A stretch of 64,000 bases of DNA, taken from positions 121,285,666 to 121,349,665 of the forward strand of contig CM053276.1 of NCBI GenBank assembly GCA_028583415.1, in the 5' to 3' direction. Positions within the stretch are counted from its first letter, which is position 1. Every line of letters starts with the position of its first letter. This DNA comes from Protea cynaroides (taxonomy: Eukaryota > Streptophyta > Magnoliopsida > Proteales > Proteaceae). The position numbers were made by a program, and so were the translations under genes. Below the pieces are notes generated by a model. The model ran no database searches, had not been told where the DNA came from, and saw only the letters and a list, made by a program, of their open reading frames with translations. Shown here piece after piece: positions 60,985 through 64,000 of the stretch.

Positions 60985-61553
60985 TGGATCCTGGATCCTG
61001 GGTTTCCCAATCTGGTTTCTGGCTTAGCTCAGCCTTCCCATTTGCAGGAAGAGTTCTGATATGTTTGGTTGTTTTCACAAAAAGTTTGGGGAGAGAATCA
61101 TTCCAAAAAAATTTTAGAGGTAAAGAACGAAACCTCCTCTTTGAAAAAGTGTTTGAACACAATTTAAAAATAAAAAAAAATAAAAAAAAAGGAAAGTAGA
61201 TGAACGACTTTCTATCTGCAACCAAAGAAATTGTCAAGGAAGAAACCCCTTGGCCACTTTTCCTTTCCTCCATATTTCTCTTTCCACACATCTAGTTAGA
61301 ATTTTGAGATAATTTAAATCGCAAATATGACTGGATCTTATCTCACTGCTTAGATTTCAATCCAAAATGATTCAAAGTTGTACCATATAACTAATTCACT
61401 CCTTACTATATTGTATACATCTCCCATAAGATTACACCCGATCAAAATAATTCACTCCCACCCTATAGTAGTTTATCTATCTATCTTAAAAAAAAAAAAA
61501 AAAACCTTTACTGAAACCTCAACCAGGCTTAGCCCATGAAAGCACACACCACA
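60985..61553. other. 3' flank of the CAP gene
   Basis: No separate gene. Contains an 18-base poly(A) run near 61486-61503 and should include the 3' UTR of the minus-strand CAP gene. Confidence 0.4.
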
Positions 61554-62144
61554 TTAATACGGTCGCTCGCCAATGTAATTACCAACGGGATCATAGTTAC
61601 AAGTCATAAACACATCCCCATCATCACACACGACACGTGCACATCCAATCCGTCGAGTGTTTTTCCACACGATTTGCGTGTAGTGACCGCACATTTGTCC
61701 AGCTTGGCAAGTGTTACTCTCATAGTTATAATACTTCACTTCATTAGCCCATGCAGACACAGCATCTTTAGGGGTCCAACTAGATCCACTACCCCAGTAT
61801 ATGTTTTCTCCTAGCTTAAAACCATCTTCTGGGAAAGAATGCTCCAATTTACAGTCACTCTGTCTCTGTCCTGCCCACCATCTTGCATAATTCTCTAGTT
61901 GGTTATCCCACATTAAAGGCAATTCCCATTTTAATGCTCTAACCATGTTATGAGCAAACAAAAACTCCAGGGACTCACCTATGCAACCCCAACAAAACTG
62001 CTTTGACACTTGGTATACGGTCTCATTGTCCGGTACCTTTCGCCGGTTCTTTACTGGAGTTGCCCAGTCCGACTGTGCAGCAACTCTGTTGTTGGCAAGA
62101 TACAACATTAGAAGGAAGAGGAGGAAGAGTGGATGGGTTTCCAT
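61554..62144 (-). CDS. secreted CAP-superfamily (PR-1-like) protein
   Basis: A 196-residue, intronless protein of the cysteine-rich secretory/PR-1 family, whose members act in the apoplast and bind sterols. The hydrophobic N-terminus (about residues 1-24, ending NNRVAAQ) looks like a signal peptide. The CAP domain runs from about residue 60 to 196: AHNMVRALKWELPLMWDNQL with His65, GENIYWGSG with Glu113, GHYTQIVWKNTRRIGCARV with His154, and CNYDPVGNYIGERPY at the C-terminus. Cysteines at 98, 146, 152, 168, 173 and 182 fit the three conserved disulphides. An extra N-terminal segment KQFCWGCIGESLEF adds a CxxC not found in classical PR-1. The start was chosen as METHPLF because it begins the signal peptide and lies 63-76 bases below a TATA box. 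The in-frame ATG further upstream (62231) is outside the predicted transcript. Confidence 0.93.
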   Translation of the reverse strand: METHPLFLLFLLMLYLANNRVAAQSDWATPVKNRRKVPDNETVYQVSKQFCWGCIGESLEFLFAHNMVRALKWELPLMWDNQLENYARWWAGQRQSDCKLEHSFPEDGFKLGENIYWGSGSSWTPKDAVSAWANEVKYYNYESNTCQAGQMCGHYTQIVWKNTRRIGCARVVCDDGDVFMTCNYDPVGNYIGERPY

Positions 62145-62206
62145 TGTTTGAGCTCTGAGAAAAAAGGCAAGTGATGGGCTGATGGGTTTGAGACAAAGAT
62201 TGTGAC

Positions 62207-62220
62207 TTATATATATATAG
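62207..62220 (-). promoter_or_regulatory. TATA box of the CAP gene
   Basis: CCTATATATATATAAG on the minus strand, 63-76 bases upstream of the ATG at 62144. This predicts transcription start near 62180-62188 and a leader of about 40 bases. Confidence 0.6.
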
Positions 62221-64000
62221 GAGTTTGGCAAAATGTGTTAGAAAAGCTCTAGCAGGATAAATCCACGTCTTTTAAAAGTCTCGTGAACCAAACAATGGTC
62301 ACCCGTGAGTCTTCAGTGTCTGTTTGTTTTGTGGGGCGGCCTTAGACTTGAACTTATTCATGTCAAGAAACTATGCAATAAGTGATCAACACATGGGCCC
62401 ACTAATAGAAGCTTGTGGACGAACATTTTTTTATTAGCTTGTACTTGCCACATGGGTTTATCTTGATGATGACACGTGTGTATGGCTTCTTTGCTTTGGT
62501 TGGTGAGTTAGGAAAACATGGCCAGTAGGGTGTTCTGAGATGATAGGATATGTTTTGTTGGTACTTTTTGGTCCAAAGGAATAGAATAGAATGATCTGAC
62601 GGTTCAGGATCATGAGTGAGATTTCTTTTATTTATTTATTTATTTTCTGGATTTGGGCTAGCTAGTTAATCCTAGCCCATTTAATTAATTACATCTGGGT
62701 CAGGTTCAGATTTTCCCAAAGGACCCAATCAGCATTCCATTCATTTTTTTTATTCTGATGCCTGTTTTATTGCTCTCAACGGTGTCTCTTTGCCTCTTCT
62801 GATATACAGAACACAATGATATAAATTAGCACTAGTACTGCTAGAACAGGGTTTTGAAAAGTTGTATCCATCTCATTTAAAAAGTGCATCAAATGTACAG
62901 AAACAAACAAATAATACAATCAATCTATATTTTCTTCATCCATCCTCAGATGAGTCTTCCCTCAGAAGGGCCTTTGGCCTATACATTACCCTGAGGATCA
63001 TAAATATAACAATAAGAGAGGGAGAGAGAGAGAGATGAAAGATCTGAAGTAAATAAAAGAGTGACTTATTTAGTAGGAATTGTTGTACGTAAATCAATAT
63101 CACCATCATGGCTGGGAAACACTGATGGAATCAGTTCACGTGATGAGCTCATGAGCAAGAGGTAGAAGACAATTCAGAGAGAGAGAGAGAGAGTACTAAC
63201 ATGAGTAACATTTGAGTTCTGAATTAACTTCAATGGCTGATGAAGTATTGATTGAGATACAGTCACTAGCATAGTCATTAGCATGCAGTCACTGCCCAAC
63301 GAAGAGAACCACCCTTCAGAAGAAATAAGATCCAATTTTCCTTTTCCCACCGAATTTAACTTGCCCTTAATGATGAGAGGGGGTGCATCTTAAAAATGGC
63401 TTCCATGTTTATTCCAAGGCACATATAATTAAATTATCTCAATTCTCATAAATAAATTGTGGTAAAAAATTTTGTATACGACCGTATATGTATATGGTTG
63501 TACTTTTTACCGTCGAATGAAGAAGTATAATATCAAAACTACCTCTTTCCTATTAAATAAAGAAATGATACCGTGACTATGTGCATACACGGATCGTGTA
63601 CAAAAATCATCCCCATAAATTATATATGCACTCATCAATTATGAATCTTACCACAAAGATTATTCCAAGGCCCCACATAGTTATACATCTATATAGATTG
63701 GTTTATTCATACCCCTTCCCTTTTGGTGTGCAGGTCATGCCTACACCCATGTGGTCGATCCTGACCATGTCTCTATGCAAGTGGATCAACTCTATGCTCT
63801 TAGAAGGTCAGTTCATATGCAGTTCATGGTCTAAAGCAAACTCAAGCTCAACTTTTGGTCCACAAACACTACAATTACTTTGGAACTTGTACAATCAAGT
63901 CTGATTTCCCACACCAAAATCAATAGAAATAGGGAAGGACGCGTTGCACTGTTTGTATACTCCCGGATGTCACGGATGAGAGAGAATCTGTGAGAGGACA
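62221..64000. other. upstream region of the CAP gene and right-edge intergenic DNA
   Basis: No gene recognised. (TTTA)n at about 62626-62644 and GA-rich runs at 63019-63035 and 63177-63194. ACACGTGTG/CACGTG-like motifs occur at 62472-62482, but no site is claimed as functional. Confidence 0.45.

Noticed and set aside
62950..63185. Possible terminal exons of an unknown minus-strand gene (short frames ending near 62945 and 63069)
   Set aside because: Frames of about 20-35 codons, no recognised family, no consistent splice pair joining them; chance is sufficient.
1..64000. tRNA, rRNA, snoRNA, miRNA or CRISPR loci
   Set aside because: No intact cloverleaf, rRNA block or spaced repeat array was recognised; the SINE's pol III boxes are the only tRNA-like sequence found. 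Short ncRNAs cannot be excluded by eye.
1..64000. A biosynthetic or defence gene cluster
   Set aside because: The five genes belong to unrelated pathways, lie on both strands and are separated by transposon-rich DNA.

Overview
This window is nuclear DNA from a flowering plant, most likely a eudicot. The evidence is split genes with GT-AG introns, an R2R3-MYB, a plant-type RPT2 proteasome ATPase, a PB1-Raf-like kinase, a PR-1/CAP protein, and plant transposon families (LINE, SINE, LTR element primed by initiator tRNA-Met, hAT and Mutator MITEs). The species cannot be fixed from the sequence. Base composition is AT-rich between genes, with many (GA)n, (AT)n and poly(A)/poly(T) tracts.

Layout: (1) 2-1099, plus strand: 3' part of an intronless F-box/kelch gene like Arabidopsis At1g30090, whose start lies left of the window. 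(2) 1.1-8.9 kb: gene-free, with microsatellites, a MITE, a fold-back element and a SINE. (3) 8895-17159, minus strand: complete six-coding-exon RPT2 (26S proteasome regulatory subunit 4, 445 aa), with a 5'-UTR intron reaching 17900. Its introns hold a solo LTR, an hAT-type MITE and tandem duplications. (4) 18.2-25.5 kb: transposon-rich, with a 2-kb element bearing long imperfect inverted repeats, a decayed LINE, a fold-back element and two tail-only retro-insertions. (5) 26128-45747, plus strand: eight-exon PB1-domain Raf-like kinase (1178 aa as modelled) with introns of 5.9 and 8.9 kb. The 8.9-kb intron holds a complete gag-protease LTR element, an hAT-type MITE, a relic LTR and a roughly 1-kb tandem duplication. 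(6) 46-55 kb: gene-free, with three more fold-back elements. (7) 55574-57034, plus strand: R2R3-MYB of the MYB36 type. (8) 57-61.5 kb: gene-free. (9) 61554-62144, minus strand: secreted CAP/PR-1-like protein. (10) 62.2-64 kb: no gene recognised.

The five genes are functionally unrelated (SCF-type ubiquitin ligation, proteasome, stress kinase, root endodermis regulator, secreted defence-type protein); nothing suggests a gene cluster. The most distinctive content is the transposon record. A five-copy fold-back MITE family has 9-bp target duplications in two copies. A 4.04-kb LTR element encodes gag-protease only and has a perfect 5-bp target duplication. Seven small insertions consist of little more than a poly(A) tail but are bordered by 10-17 bp direct repeats, and several end in the same ACC-poly(A) motif as the local LINE.

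Exon boundaries were placed by hand from splice consensus, reading frame and remembered family sequences. No alignment or database search was run.
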